From positions 1 through 34,093 of the forward strand of contig JAAELY010000342.1 in NCBI GenBank assembly GCA_024226335.1: a stretch of 34,093 nucleotides of DNA, read 5' to 3'. The notes beneath the pieces are model-generated. The model saw only the letters and a list, made by a program, of their open reading frames with translations. It was not told the DNA's origin and did not search any database. The translations under genes and the position numbers were made by a program. Source of the DNA: a bacterium. Its GTDB lineage: Bacteria; Myxococcota_A; UBA9160; SZUA-336. Of this stretch, positions 25,173-32,892 are shown in pieces (positions within the stretch are counted from its first letter, which is position 1; every line of letters begins with the position of its first letter).

Positions 25173-26101
25173 GCCTGGTTCTCCTGCTTGACGCCTTCGA
25201 GCAATAGATCTTCGAGGCTCCGGCGTTGCGGTATCATGCTGCGGACTCTGCCCTTGGCCGCCCGTACCTGATCGAGTGCGGATTCCGCGTCGTCCTCGCT
25301 TGCGAACTCGAACAGGAAGCGCGGCCCCTGCTCGACCGCACGGCGCGCGGTGCCGCTGAGTTCGTTGAACATTCCGCCATCGATACCCTCGACGACCATC
25401 TCGACTCCATCGATCTCCTGTCCGAGAAGTTCGTCGAGATATCCCTGCTTCACGACCCGTCCGTGCAAGATGATCGCGACCTGATCACAGATCATCTCTG
25501 CGTCCTGCAGAATGTGCGATGAGAAGAATACGGTCTTGCCCTCTTCGCGAAGGGAGAGAATCAAGTCGCGTACATCTTTGCGGCCCAGCGGATCGAGACC
25601 CGACATGGGTTCGTCCAGGATCAGCACGTCGGGATCACCGATCAGTGCCTGAGCCAACCCCGCCCGTTGCTTCATGCCCTTGGAGAATCGTCGAATCTGT
25701 TGGTCGGCCGCGTGCGGTATACCGACGCGCTCGAGCAGCGCGGGAATCCGCTCGCGCCGGACCTCCGCGGGAATGCCCAGAAGCGATCCGTGGAATTCGA
25801 GAAACTCGGACGCGGTGAGGTATTCGTGAAAGAACGTGCCCTCCGGCAGAAATCCCAGGCGTTCGCGACTCGCGGGCAGGCTCGATGGCTGTTCGTGCAA
25901 CCAGACCCGACCTCTGGTAGGCAGGACCAGACCCGCCAACATCTTGATCGTGGTGGTCTTGCCCGCGCCATTGGGCCCGATGAAGCCGAAGATCTCACCC
26001 TCGCGCACGTCGAGATCGATGCCTTTCACGGCTTCTATCTCGCGCATCCAGAAGCCGGTGCGGAAGGTCTTCGCCAGATCTTTGGTTCGAATTGCGCTCA
26101 C
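25169..26101 (-). CDS. ABC transporter ATP-binding protein (PilH-like by position)
   Basis: 310 residues. Walker A is GPNGAGKTT (42-50), the signature [15 protein letters not shown] (about 139-153), Walker [14 protein letters not shown] (159-171), with the D-loop and the H-loop in [11 protein letters not shown]. The last 90 residues form the extra domain common to NodI/CcmA-type ATPases that pair with ABC-2 permeases. It begins nine bases after the PilG-like gene and is coupled to the permease. Position suggests the PilH role in pilus biogenesis. Confidence 0.93.
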   Translation of the reverse strand: MSAIRTKDLAKTFRTGFWMREIEAVKGIDLDVREGEIFGFIGPNGAGKTTTIKMLAGLVLPTRGRVWLHEQPSSLPASRERLGFLPEGTFFHEYLTASEFLEFHGSLLGIPAEVRRERIPALLERVGIPHAADQQIRRFSKGMKQRAGLAQALIGDPDVLILDEPMSGLDPLGRKDVRDLILSLREEGKTVFFSSHILQDAEMICDQVAIILHGRVVKQGYLDELLGQEIDGVEMVVEGIDGGMFNELSGTARRAVEQGPRFLFEFASEDDAESALDQVRAAKGRVRSMIPQRRSLEDLLLEGVKQENQA

Positions 26102-26110
26102 ATCATCTCC

Positions 26111-26971
26111 CTAGCGCTTGAGCTTCAGTTCTTCGTACTCCATCTCGGTGCCGGCTTTGCCCGCACGGATGAAGTAGCTCTTGCCCATTGGATCTCGCGG
26201 CTCCGCAGGCAGCAGCTTGGCCTGAACCAGCGTGGCCACGTTTCTCGGATCGCTGCCGTTCGCCTCTCGGTAGCGGGATATCGCGCGATCGATGAGTCCG
26301 ATGTCCCGGGTGATCCAGATATCGTGTAGGCGGCGTCGGAGCTGTTTGCGTACCCGCGGATGTTCTTCCTGCTGCAAGCGAGCGTGGATGAAACTCATCG
26401 CGGTGGCCGGGTCGCCCCCATGGGTGTAGAGGCGCGAGACGAGGAGTTGAAGATAGGTCGGGCCACCGAGTTCCACCGCCCGTTTCAGGTGCTTCGCACC
26501 CGTCGCAAAATCATTGCGATCCATGAAGTAGTTGAAGCCGAGCAGGAAATGGATGCGCCAGTAGTCGCTGTTCTCGGCGCCCTTCTCGAGCAGACGGATG
26601 GCTGCATCGGGATCCCATCTCAGACCGTTGAGAACCGAACTCATCAGCACGTAGACGCTGTCGAATTCCGGGTCGATATCGGTTACGAGTTGGGCCAGGC
26701 GCTCTGCTGCAGGATAGTTCGCAGCGGCGGCCACATCGTCGCCCACGTAGTGGGTCGTCCGAACCCAGAAGAGGTCCGCCACCAATCGCTCGAAACCGAG
26801 CGAGAGCACCCGCACGACGTTTCCATCGGGAAGAGGTCCGATCTCTCCATCGGAAGCTTCCTCGACGATGCCCGTCTCGAGCATGAGGTTGATGCGATGA
26901 ACACCCCAGCCCGCGATGAGCATCGCGGGAACGAGCACCCAATGAAGCGCATGTGAGCGGAAAAAAGACAT
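26111..26971 (-). CDS. TPR-like membrane-anchored protein (PilG-like by position)
   Basis: 286 residues. One N-terminal hydrophobic segment (about 9-27, ALHWVLVPAMLIAGWGVHRI) likely anchors it in the inner membrane with the rest in the periplasm. The body is helical and TPR-like: LAQLVTDIDPEFDSVYVLMS, AIRLLEKGAENSDYWRIHFL, GAKHLKRAVELGGPTYLQLL. The C-terminus is charged. It lies between the second pilin and the ABC transporter, the position of pilG in the myxobacterial locus. I assign PilG only by position and general fold. The region before its start (26972-27048) holds no gene, and the ribosome-binding site is weak. Confidence 0.7.
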   Translation of the reverse strand: MSFFRSHALHWVLVPAMLIAGWGVHRINLMLETGIVEEASDGEIGPLPDGNVVRVLSLGFERLVADLFWVRTTHYVGDDVAAAANYPAAERLAQLVTDIDPEFDSVYVLMSSVLNGLRWDPDAAIRLLEKGAENSDYWRIHFLLGFNYFMDRNDFATGAKHLKRAVELGGPTYLQLLVSRLYTHGGDPATAMSFIHARLQQEEHPRVRKQLRRRLHDIWITRDIGLIDRAISRYREANGSDPRNVATLVQAKLLPAEPRDPMGKSYFIRAGKAGTEMEYEELKLKR

Positions 26972-27048
26972 CTCGAAGGAGATAATCGGGGACGCCAGAA
27001 GCGATCTTTAGATGAGGATCGAGTCGGCGAGAGTGACGGAGCCGTCCT

Positions 27049-27654
27049 CTAGAATACGCTCAGGCCATTCATCGGTTCGTCGCACGGACCGACCTGGCCG
27101 GTCATGGGCAGACCGTCCCCGGCGTTGAGGACTTCCGAGCAACCCAGGGGTCCAGAACTCATGGCCGCACCCGAGTTGTCGGGTCGCTTCACACCCCAGA
27201 GATTCAGCACACCGTCGCCATCGAGATCCGATTCAGCGGCGGCAAAGTACTGTGCACCCGTGAGCGGAACAGTTCCGTTCGTCGAAACTGCATAGTTGAA
27301 GTAGACCTCCCCCTCCGGCTCCCAGCCGATGATGCAATAGCCGGGAGAGCCACTCGAGGGGGGGAAAGAACATGCGGCACCGAAGGTGGTCTTGCTCTGC
27401 CCCGGCGGGCTACCCGCTGAGAGCGGCTGAGCCGACCAGGAGAGATACACACCCACTTCGGCGAAGTACCCGGCCTCGGCCTTGCTGATGCCCGCCAGGT
27501 TGAGGCGGCCTTCGGCAGCTTTCGTTCGCAGCTGCACGCGGATGAAATTCGGAATCGCCAGCGCCGCCAGAATTCCGATAATTGCAACCACGATCATCAG
27601 TTCGATCAGCGTGAAGCCGGAGGCGCGGCGGTTGCGCGTGCCCGTAGCGAACAT
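27049..27654 (-). CDS. Type IVa major-pilin-like protein, second paralogue
   Basis: 201 residues. The leader is 13 residues ending in Gly13, with mature Phe14 and Glu18 at position +5 ([20 protein letters not shown]). The globular domain has four Cys (95, 107, 172, 191), all matched in the upstream paralogue, implying two disulfides. [10 protein letters not shown] loop (143-151) resembles EF-hand/dockerin-type calcium loops. The end has GQVGPC. The ribosome-binding site AGGAG (27660-27664) is close to ideal. It is separated from the first pilin by two hairpins and no recognised promoter, so it is probably expressed at a lower level by read-through. Either a minor or alternative pilin, or the main one; sequence cannot decide. 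Confidence 0.93.
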   Translation of the reverse strand: MFATGTRNRRASGFTLIELMIVVAIIGILAALAIPNFIRVQLRTKAAEGRLNLAGISKAEAGYFAEVGVYLSWSAQPLSAGSPPGQSKTTFGAACSFPPSSGSPGYCIIGWEPEGEVYFNYAVSTNGTVPLTGAQYFAAAESDLDGDGVLNLWGVKRPDNSGAAMSSGPLGCSEVLNAGDGLPMTGQVGPCDEPMNGLSVF

Positions 27655-27689
27655 GGGATCTCCTAGAGTCGTGCGGACGTGAGAAGTCC

Positions 27690-27713
27690 CGGCGGGACCC
27701 GTGGGCCCCGCCG
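27690..27713 (-). promoter_or_regulatory. GC-rich stem-loop between the two pilin genes
   Basis: CGGCGGG and CCCGCCG form a perfect 7-bp stem around a 10-base loop that can pair further (CCC/GGG). There is no T-run, so partial termination or mRNA protection is more likely than full termination. Confidence 0.5.
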
Positions 27714-27730
27714 AGACGGGTAATCCGTTC

Positions 27731-27757
27731 TTCTAAGGAACGAAAGGCTTCCTAGAA
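27731..27757 (-). promoter_or_regulatory. Stem-loop spanning the stop codon of the first pilin
   Basis: TTCTAGGAA and TTCCTTAGAA pair with one bulged T around an 8-base loop. The stop TAG (27754-27752) lies in the stem. Together with the next hairpin it could stabilise the first pilin message and reduce read-through into the second. Confidence 0.5.
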
Positions 27758-28339
27758 GATCTGGCGACCCATGCTCACGTTATTGCACGGTCCGACCTGG
27801 CCATTGATGGCCGAACCATCGGCGACGTTCAGGACGCTGCTGCAGCCCATCGAGCCGGCGGTGATATCTAACGTACCTGCCAGATCCGGACGCGAGATGC
27901 CCCAGATATTGACGTTTCCATCACCATCGATATCGGAAGCAGCGTCAGCAAAGAACTGGTTGCCGCTCGTGTTGGTATCGACTGCGTACTGGTAGAACAC
28001 ATCACCTTCCGGCTCCCAGCCGATGAAGCAGAAGCCCGGTGCGCTGCTTGCGGGCGGAATACTGCAGGCACTGGCGAAAGCAGACTTGACCTGACCCGGT
28101 GCCGAAGACGGCGTCGCGCTCCACGAGAAGTAGGTTCCCACCTCGGCGAAGAACGACTCCTGCGCGGTACGGATGGCCGCGAGGTTGATCTTGCCCTCAC
28201 TCGCCTTGGATCGGAGCTGGAACTTGATGAAGTTCGGGATGGCGATTGCTGCGAGAATACCGATGATCGCGACGACGATCATCAACTCGATGAGGGTGAA
28301 GCCCTCGCGCTTCTTCAGGTTCTTGAGAATCGAATGCAT
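27752..28339 (-). CDS. pilA: Type IVa major pilin PilA
   Basis: 195 residues from ATG 28339, chosen because AAGGAGA lies four to ten bases upstream (28344-28350) and because it gives a normal 13-residue leader. Processing is after Gly13, mature protein starts at Phe14 with Glu18 at +5 ([20 protein letters not shown]). Four cysteines (92, 104, 166, 185) probably form two disulfides, and DIDGDGNVN (136-144) is a calcium-loop-like motif. It follows pilR and has its own sigma-54 promoter and structured leader, so it is the best candidate for the major pilus subunit. It is closely related to the downstream paralogue over the whole length (shared GWEPEG, WGV/I-RPD, GQVGPC). Confidence 0.95.
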   Translation of the reverse strand: MHSILKNLKKREGFTLIELMIVVAIIGILAAIAIPNFIKFQLRSKASEGKINLAAIRTAQESFFAEVGTYFSWSATPSSAPGQVKSAFASACSIPPASSAPGFCFIGWEPEGDVFYQYAVDTNTSGNQFFADAASDIDGDGNVNIWGISRPDLAGTLDITAGSMGCSSVLNVADGSAINGQVGPCNNVSMGRQIF

Positions 28340-28343
28340 TGGG

Positions 28344-28350
28344 TCTCCTT
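28344..28350 (-). promoter_or_regulatory. Strong ribosome-binding site of pilA
   Basis: AAGGAGA followed by CCCA and then ATG 28339. This match decides the start against the longer open frame that reaches 28504. Confidence 0.85.
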
Positions 28351-28370
28351 GATGACTCTGACTACGACCA

Positions 28371-28390
28371 GGGGCTCTTCTGAAGACCCC
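28371..28390 (-). promoter_or_regulatory. Second stem-loop in the pilA leader
   Basis: GGGG-TCTT-CAG-AAGA-(G)-CCCC folds as an 8-bp stem with one bulged base and a 3-base loop, about 20 bases before the ribosome-binding site. A stem here could lengthen mRNA life or tune translation. Confidence 0.5.
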
Positions 28391-28392
28391 GT

Positions 28393-28408
28393 GCCGTAAG
28401 AATACGGC
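28393..28408 (-). promoter_or_regulatory. Stem-loop near the 5' end of the pilA mRNA
   Basis: GCCGTA-TTCT-TACGGC is a perfect 6-bp stem with a 4-base loop, starting about eight bases after the predicted transcription start. Such 5' stems protect abundant messages from decay. That role here is inference. Confidence 0.5.
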
Positions 28409-28426
28409 CGGCCTCCGCTGAGCTAG

Positions 28427-28442
28427 AGCAAGCACCGTGCCG
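28427..28442 (-). promoter_or_regulatory. Sigma-54 (RpoN) promoter of pilA
   Basis: The minus strand reads CGGCACG-GTGC-TTGCT. Against the sigma-54 consensus TGGCACG-N4-TTGCW only the first base differs. The invariant GG (-24) and GC (-12) are exactly ten bases apart. Transcription should start near 28416, giving a leader of about 77 bases. The neighbouring pilR encodes a sigma-54 activator, which supports this strongly. Confidence 0.88.
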
Positions 28443-28515
28443 GAACGGCACTGCGCATCCGGGAAGCGGCAGGAGCCGCCGTGGAAGCCCGAAGAATCTG
28501 GCAATCGTGCTCATC

Positions 28516-28579
28516 TGACGTCAAAGGTCGCCACCTGACCAGAAGCTACAAAGTGACGATTCCCGCGCTTTGCGGTGAC
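28516..28579. promoter_or_regulatory. Array of four TGAC half-sites, candidate PilR-binding region
   Basis: TGAC occurs at 28516, 28536, 28554 and 28576 (spacing 20, 18 and 22 bases), roughly two helical turns apart. The first is part of the palindrome TGACGTCA. The array is about 100-160 bases upstream of the predicted pilA start, where enhancer-binding proteins act. It is a candidate only, because the half-site is short. Confidence 0.45.
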
Positions 28580-28587
28580 GCGTCTCG

Positions 28588-29949
28588 TCACTCCAGTCCG
28601 AGTTTCTCGAGCCGGTAGCGGAACGAGCGAAAGCTCACGCCCAGAAGTGCTGCTGCGCGTTTCTTCACGCCATCCGTTCGCTCGAGGGCTGCGCGAATCA
28701 GTGACGCTTCGTACTGCGCAAGGGTTTCTTCCAGATCCATCCCCTCTTCTGGGATGGCGCGAACCAGCGGATTCTGAGATTCGGAGAACACCGTACCGGG
28801 AAGCTGCTCGGTTCCGATTTCCTCGGAACGCGCCAGGGTCACGGCCCGCTCGATGATGTTCTCGAGCTCACGCACATTCCCGGGAAACGCGTACCCTTCG
28901 AGTATTTCGATCGCTTCTGCGGACAGGCCCGTCACGCGCTTGTCCTGCTCATTTGCAAATCTCTGGACGAAGGAGTGGATCAGCTGCGCAACGTCTTCAG
29001 GCCGATCCCGCAGCGCAGGCAGCTCCACTTCGATGACGTTCAGGCGATAGAACAGATCTTCGCGGAATCTCCCCTCGCGAACTTCGTTCTCTAGACTGCG
29101 GTTGGTCGAACATACGATTCGAACATTTACGCGGATATCATTGGTCCCGCCAACCCGCCGGAAGATTCGCTCCTGGATCGCCCGCAAGAGCTTGACTTGC
29201 AAGTTGAGAGGCATCTCTCCGATCTCGTCGAGAAACAGCGTACCCTTGTCGGCGATTTCGAACAGACCTTGTTTGTCGGAAGTCGCACCCGTGAACGAGC
29301 CGCGCATATGCCCAAAGAGCTCGCTCTCGAGCAGGTTCTCGGGGATCGCACCGCAGTTGATCGCAACGTAGGCATTGTCTTTCCGATCGCTCAGCTTGTG
29401 AACGGCCCTTGCCACCAGCTCCTTGCCCGTGCCGCTTTCGCCCGTGATCAGCACATTCGTCTTCGACGGCGCTACCTGCCGTACGAGCGCAAAGACATCC
29501 TGCATCTGACGCGAGCGTCCCACGACCGAAGGCAGGCTCGTCTGCTCGCGAATCTGCCGTCGCAATCGCTCGTTTTCCGAGCACAATTCCCGCTTCTCGA
29601 GCGCCTTGCTCACAACCAGCCTGATCTCATCGATCGAGCAGGGTTTGGTGAGGTAGTCATATGCGCCGTAGCGCATCGCTTCAATCGCCGACTCGGTGGT
29701 GCCGTGAGCGGTGATCAAGATGACGGTCGTTTCGGGCGCGTTGTCCTGGATGTGCTCGAGAAGTTCCAACCCGCTCATGCCCGGCATGCGGAGATCGCTG
29801 ATGACCAGGTCGAACTCGTCGCCTTCGATGGCCAGGATCGCCTGCTCTGCCGAACCGCATGCGACGACGTCATGCCCCTCGCGCTGCAGGAGGATCTCGA
29901 GAAACTCCTGCATGCTCGTTTCATCATCTACGATTAGAATCCGTGCCAC
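28588..29949 (-). CDS. pilR: Sigma-54 response regulator PilR
   Basis: 453 residues from GTG 29949, which has GGGAG five bases upstream and gives the usual ARILIVDDE beginning. ATG 29982 with AGAGG is an alternative. Receiver domain with phospho-acceptor Asp52 (VISDLRMP); sigma-54 AAA domain with Walker A GESGTGKE, loop GSFTGA (a Ser replaces the second residue of GAFTGA, as in other PilR proteins that I recall), Walker B GTLFLDEIGEM; C-terminal Fis-type HTH (VKKRAAALLGVSFRSFRYRL). It should activate the pilA promoter located just downstream. The kinase gene pilS lies immediately upstream. Confidence 0.95.
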   Translation of the reverse strand: MARILIVDDETSMQEFLEILLQREGHDVVACGSAEQAILAIEGDEFDLVISDLRMPGMSGLELLEHIQDNAPETTVILITAHGTTESAIEAMRYGAYDYLTKPCSIDEIRLVVSKALEKRELCSENERLRRQIREQTSLPSVVGRSRQMQDVFALVRQVAPSKTNVLITGESGTGKELVARAVHKLSDRKDNAYVAINCGAIPENLLESELFGHMRGSFTGATSDKQGLFEIADKGTLFLDEIGEMPLNLQVKLLRAIQERIFRRVGGTNDIRVNVRIVCSTNRSLENEVREGRFREDLFYRLNVIEVELPALRDRPEDVAQLIHSFVQRFANEQDKRVTGLSAEAIEILEGYAFPGNVRELENIIERAVTLARSEEIGTEQLPGTVFSESQNPLVRAIPEEGMDLEETLAQYEASLIRAALERTDGVKKRAAALLGVSFRSFRYRLEKLGLE

Positions 29950-29997
29950 ACGTACTCCCTGGAACGTGCATCGGACCGGCATTTGCGCCTCTTGAGA

Positions 29998-31635
29998 TCA
30001 AGCTGCGGGCAAATCCACACTGACTACGGTTCCCTGTCCTTGTTCCGTTCGAACGCCCATCTGGCCGCCGTGCGCCTCGATCACGCGATGGACCGTTGCC
30101 AGGCCGAGCCCGGTACCTTTGGGTTTCGTCGTGAAGAAGGGTTCGAAGATGCGCTCGACGAGCTCCGGGGGAATCCCGCAACCACAGTCGATCACGTCGA
30201 TGTGCACCCTTGGAGCACCAGACTCATCCACCCGGCCTCTCGCTTCGATCCGCACCTTGTGATCTCGGGGTTCTGACTGAGCTGCGTTGATCACCAGGTT
30301 CCAGATGACCTGGCGGAGTTGATCCGGATTACCACGCGCACTCAACCCGTTTTCGATGTCAAGCTCCAGTTCGCAGCCGCGACCCTCCGAGTATTCGTCC
30401 AGCTCCGCGATCTCTGCCATCAGCTCCTGAAGAGGTACGGCGAGAAAGTGCCCGGGGCCGGGTCTTGCGTAGGTCAAGAAGTCGCTGACCAGACGGTTTA
30501 GACGCGCGGTCTCACGCTGCACGATTCGCGCGAGTCGCAAAGAACTCGCATCCCCGGAAGGCAGATCACCCTCCAGTAGTTCGATCGCTCCGGACAGGGA
30601 TGCAAGAGGGTTGCGAATCTCGTGCGCCAGTCCCGCCGCGAGCTGTCCGACCGCACCGAGTCGTTCGCTACGACGCAACTGCTCTTCCATCTGCACGACC
30701 TTCGTCAAGTCCTGGAAGATCACGATCGCCCCATCTTCATGGCCGCCCGCATCGCGCAGAATCGAAATCGACATTCCAAGATGCAACTCCTGGGCATTCC
30801 GACTTTCGAACACGAGTTCCATACGGCCGCGCTCCTGCGTCGCAGTACCCGGAAGATCCGCAGGGGCAGAATCACCCGTTTCTCCGGGATCGAGATTGGG
30901 GAAGAGCTTCGCGAGCGGCCAGCCCATGACCTCGGCGCTGCCGTAGCCGGTGATTCGCTCGGCCTCGCTGTTGAACGAAGAGATCCGCGCAGCTCGATCC
31001 ACCGTGAGTAGACCGCTGGCCACATTGTCGACGATTCGCTGGTGAATCTCTCCGAGTTCTCGAAGTTCGACGCGGCCCGCCTGGATCTGATCAGCCAGAT
31101 TCCGGGACAGGATCGCGACACCCAGAAATGCGAGTGCATGTGCACCCGCAGATGACAGCGCCTCGTGTACCCCCAGCTGACTGCCTGGCTCAAACGCGGG
31201 GAACGCCCCCAGCGCCGGTGCAAGACCTACGAGACCGTAACAGATCGTAGCTCCGGCCCATGCCAGTATCGTCGCGCGCGAGCCCGCCGCCAGTGCGACA
31301 TGAACGATCCAGATGATGTAGAGGGGACCAAAAAGCGAACGCGAGCCGCCCGAGCAATAGACGAGTCCGGTGAGAAGGATGAGATCCCCGGTAAGCTCGA
31401 AATAGTTGACCCGTTCGGAGTTTCCCCAGGCTCGCAGAGCTCCGTAGGCCAGCGAGAGGAGAAAGCCCGTGAGGACCAGAGCGTAGAGCGCTACGAGTTC
31501 GCGCTCAGAATAGGACCCGCCACCGCGAATCTCGCTGAGTACGGCGACCGCAAAGATGCCACCCAGCGCCGCCAGTCGGATCGCAAAGGCCCGAACCGGC
31601 AGCGCCGATTGCTGGGCATTCGCAGGAGCGCGCAC
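29998..31635 (-). CDS. pilS: Membrane sensor kinase PilS
   Basis: 545 residues from GTG 31635. Six membrane helices (about residues 15-175) with short loops match the PilS sensor that detects pilin in the membrane. A PAS domain (about 195-315), HisKA with His338 (GLAHEIRNPLASLSGAIELL) and HATPase with N-box VIWNLVINAAQ, DCGCGIP and GTGLGLATVHRV follow. The kinase is complete. It lies 20 bases after pilC and ends 48 bases before the chosen pilR start. It is expected to lower pilR activity when membrane pilin is plentiful. Confidence 0.94.
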   Translation of the reverse strand: MRAPANAQQSALPVRAFAIRLAALGGIFAVAVLSEIRGGGSYSERELVALYALVLTGFLLSLAYGALRAWGNSERVNYFELTGDLILLTGLVYCSGGSRSLFGPLYIIWIVHVALAAGSRATILAWAGATICYGLVGLAPALGAFPAFEPGSQLGVHEALSSAGAHALAFLGVAILSRNLADQIQAGRVELRELGEIHQRIVDNVASGLLTVDRAARISSFNSEAERITGYGSAEVMGWPLAKLFPNLDPGETGDSAPADLPGTATQERGRMELVFESRNAQELHLGMSISILRDAGGHEDGAIVIFQDLTKVVQMEEQLRRSERLGAVGQLAAGLAHEIRNPLASLSGAIELLEGDLPSGDASSLRLARIVQRETARLNRLVSDFLTYARPGPGHFLAVPLQELMAEIAELDEYSEGRGCELELDIENGLSARGNPDQLRQVIWNLVINAAQSEPRDHKVRIEARGRVDESGAPRVHIDVIDCGCGIPPELVERIFEPFFTTKPKGTGLGLATVHRVIEAHGGQMGVRTEQGQGTVVSVDLPAA

Positions 31636-31655
31636 CTGGTTTCCGGAAGCCCGGA

Positions 31656-32864
31656 CTAGACGACGGTTTCGGCGATCTTGAAGATCGGGAGATACATGGC
31701 CACCAGCAACGCACCGATCGAACCGCCGAGACCGACCATGAGGATCGGCTCGAGAAGGGACGTGAGCCCATCGACGGCCACATCGACTTCGTCGTCGTAG
31801 AAGTCAGCCAGCTTGGCGAGCATGGCATCCATTGCGCCGGTCTGCTCTCCGACTGCAATCATCTGCACGACCATCCCCGGAAAGACCTTCGACTGCTGCA
31901 GAGGTTCTGCGATCGTCTTGCCCTCGGAGATCGAAGCCTTCGTCACGAGCAATTCGCGCTCGACGATCACGTTTCCGGCCGTGCGCGCCACGATTTCGAG
32001 CGCATCCAAAATCGGAACACCCGAGGAGAGCATGGTCGAAAGAGTGCGACTGAAACGAGCCACAGCGACCTTCTTCAGCAGGGGCCCGAAGATCGGTAGC
32101 TTCAAAAATACTCCGTCGAAAAAGATTCGCCCGCGTTCCGTGCCGTAGATCTTCTTCAACACAAAACTCAGTGCCACCACTCCGACGATCATCCAGACGA
32201 TCCACGCCTGAAGGAAGTGCGATACGGAAATGACCATCTGCGTGGGTCCGGGAAGTGCTCCGCCAAAGTCCGCAAACATCTTCTCGAAGACCGGGATGAC
32301 CTTGACGAGCATCACGACGATAACGACGATCGCGATCACGGTGACTGCAACCGGATAGATCAGCGCGCTCTTTACCTTGCGGCGCAGACTATCGGCCTTT
32401 TCCAGATAGACGGCCAGACGGTTCAGGATCGTATCCAGAATACCACCGACTTCACCGGCAGCGACCAGGTTCACGTAGAGCCGATCGAAGACCTTCGGGT
32501 GCTTTTCGAGCGCATCCGAGAATGTCGACCCACTCTCGACATCCCCTTTGACCTGCAGGATGATCTTCTTGAAAGCTGGGTTCTCCGTTTGCGTGCCCAG
32601 GATGTCCAGGCACTGAACCAGCGGCAGACCCGCATCGATCATCGTCGCAAACTGGCGCGTGAAGATAACCTGGTCCTTGATCGTGATGCCCTTGGCCAGA
32701 AACGGGAACATCTCTCCAAGGTCTTTGGCCTTGGGCTTGATCAGTGTCGTTGCGATCTGCTGCATACGCAGCTGATTCTCAGCAGTCTCGAGATCATTGG
32801 CGACGATGAGACCCTTCTTGACCAGGCCCTCGCGCGTCTTCCCTATCCACTGAAATGTCGGCAT
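31656..32864 (-). CDS. pilC: Type IV pilus inner-membrane platform protein PilC
   Basis: 402 residues with two GspF/PilC domains. Cytoplasmic domain 1 (about 65-190, ITIKDQVIFTRQFATMIDAG) and cytoplasmic domain 2 (about 270-390, VAVARFSRTLSTMLSSGVPI) are separated by membrane helices near 168-190 and 215-235, with a final helix at 373-395. PilC couples rotation of the motor ATPases to pilin insertion. The ribosome-binding site AGAGGGG is a few bases before ATG. It is 28 bases after pilT. Confidence 0.96.
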   Translation of the reverse strand: MPTFQWIGKTREGLVKKGLIVANDLETAENQLRMQQIATTLIKPKAKDLGEMFPFLAKGITIKDQVIFTRQFATMIDAGLPLVQCLDILGTQTENPAFKKIILQVKGDVESGSTFSDALEKHPKVFDRLYVNLVAAGEVGGILDTILNRLAVYLEKADSLRRKVKSALIYPVAVTVIAIVVIVVMLVKVIPVFEKMFADFGGALPGPTQMVISVSHFLQAWIVWMIVGVVALSFVLKKIYGTERGRIFFDGVFLKLPIFGPLLKKVAVARFSRTLSTMLSSGVPILDALEIVARTAGNVIVERELLVTKASISEGKTIAEPLQQSKVFPGMVVQMIAVGEQTGAMDAMLAKLADFYDDEVDVAVDGLTSLLEPILMVGLGGSIGALLVAMYLPIFKIAETVV

Positions 32865-32892
32865 CTAACCCCTCTCCTATTCGGCTTCGGAA

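Noticed and set aside
28340-28504. N-terminal extension of the first pilin
   Set aside because: It would give a 68-residue leader and would cover the sigma-54 promoter and leader stems; the ATG at 28339 has an ideal ribosome-binding site.
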